64,000 nucleotides of DNA, from assembly GCA_025345505.1 (NCBI GenBank), contig JANVCC010000013.1:957215-1021214 (forward strand). The letters run 5' to 3'. The translations under genes were made by a program, and so were the position numbers. Source of the stretch: Todiramphus chloris collaris (lineage: Eukaryota > Chordata > Aves > Coraciiformes > Alcedinidae). Below the pieces are notes generated by a model. It was given only the letters and a program-made list of their open reading frames with translations, made no database searches and was not told the DNA's origin. Of this stretch, positions 63,831 through 64,000 are shown one piece after another; position 1 is the first letter of the stretch, and every line of letters begins with the position of its first letter.

Positions 63831-64000
63831 ATATGATTAATTACTTACAGTGATTAATAAACAGTCACAGCTTGCAAAACATTTCAAGTAATCCTTGCTC
63901 CTTTCAGCACTGACCTCTGCTGAAGTGCAGCAATGTTAAGTAATGGGTAATGAAATCCAAGGAAGATAGGAATTACTTGGACCACTTTCAGAGGAAAAAA
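63831..64000. other. Window end, anonymous
   Basis: I see nothing recognisable; the LINE fossil may continue here beyond recognition. Confidence 0.4.

Overview
This window is vertebrate nuclear DNA, almost certainly from a bird. The main evidence is a set of CR1 (chicken repeat 1) LINE copies, several ending in the diagnostic 8-bp CR1 3' repeat (ATTCTRTG type). There are also two long LTRs of the common avian ERV type and a compact LTR followed by a tRNA-Trp primer binding site of the kind used by alpharetroviruses. The background is AT-rich, CpG-poor and full of short homopolymers, as expected of intergenic or deep intronic DNA. The order or species cannot be decided from the sequence alone.

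Layout: 1-13.3 kb is repeat-poor. It holds a cluster of GATA motifs (5.3-5.5 kb), a purine-rich stretch with broken coding-like frames (6.1-6.9 kb) and a CpG-enriched patch (12.6-12.8 kb). From 13.3 to 25.5 kb there are five CR1 pieces (minus-strand at 13.3, 17.7, 20.5 and 25.4 kb; plus-strand at 17.3 kb) and a degraded ERV LTR (14.4-14.9 kb). A second CpG-enriched patch lies at 25.7 kb beside a T25 tract. From 25.9 to 40.1 kb I see only anonymous sequence. A frame-broken CR1 3' half lies at 40.1-40.9 kb, followed by a C15 tract and a G24 tract 241 bp apart. From 41.4 to 51.6 kb I see no element. At 51.66-52.91 kb there is a CR1 with 372 codons still open, containing most of the reverse transcriptase palm and the ORF2 C-terminus, abutted on both sides by ATT repeats. 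At 56.25-56.55 kb there is a rearranged retroviral element. At 59.8-60.6 kb there is a complete solo LTR. A very decayed LINE fossil lies at 63.5-63.8 kb.

No host protein-coding gene, tRNA, rRNA, snRNA or CRISPR array could be supported. Nearly all open frames over 60 codons outside the repeats look like chance frames with no recognisable domain. There is therefore no pathway or operon to describe; the genes present are remnants of mobile elements.

The most unusual object is the 295-bp element at 56254-56548. It has an intact 232-bp LTR and an 18-nt tRNA-Trp primer binding site. After about 5 further bases comes an inverted copy of the first 38 bp of the same LTR. The element is flanked by a 6-bp direct repeat with one mismatch. 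Both outer ends are therefore U3 ends, which a normal provirus or solo LTR cannot have. A fold-back during reverse transcription, primed by a short microhomology, would explain it.
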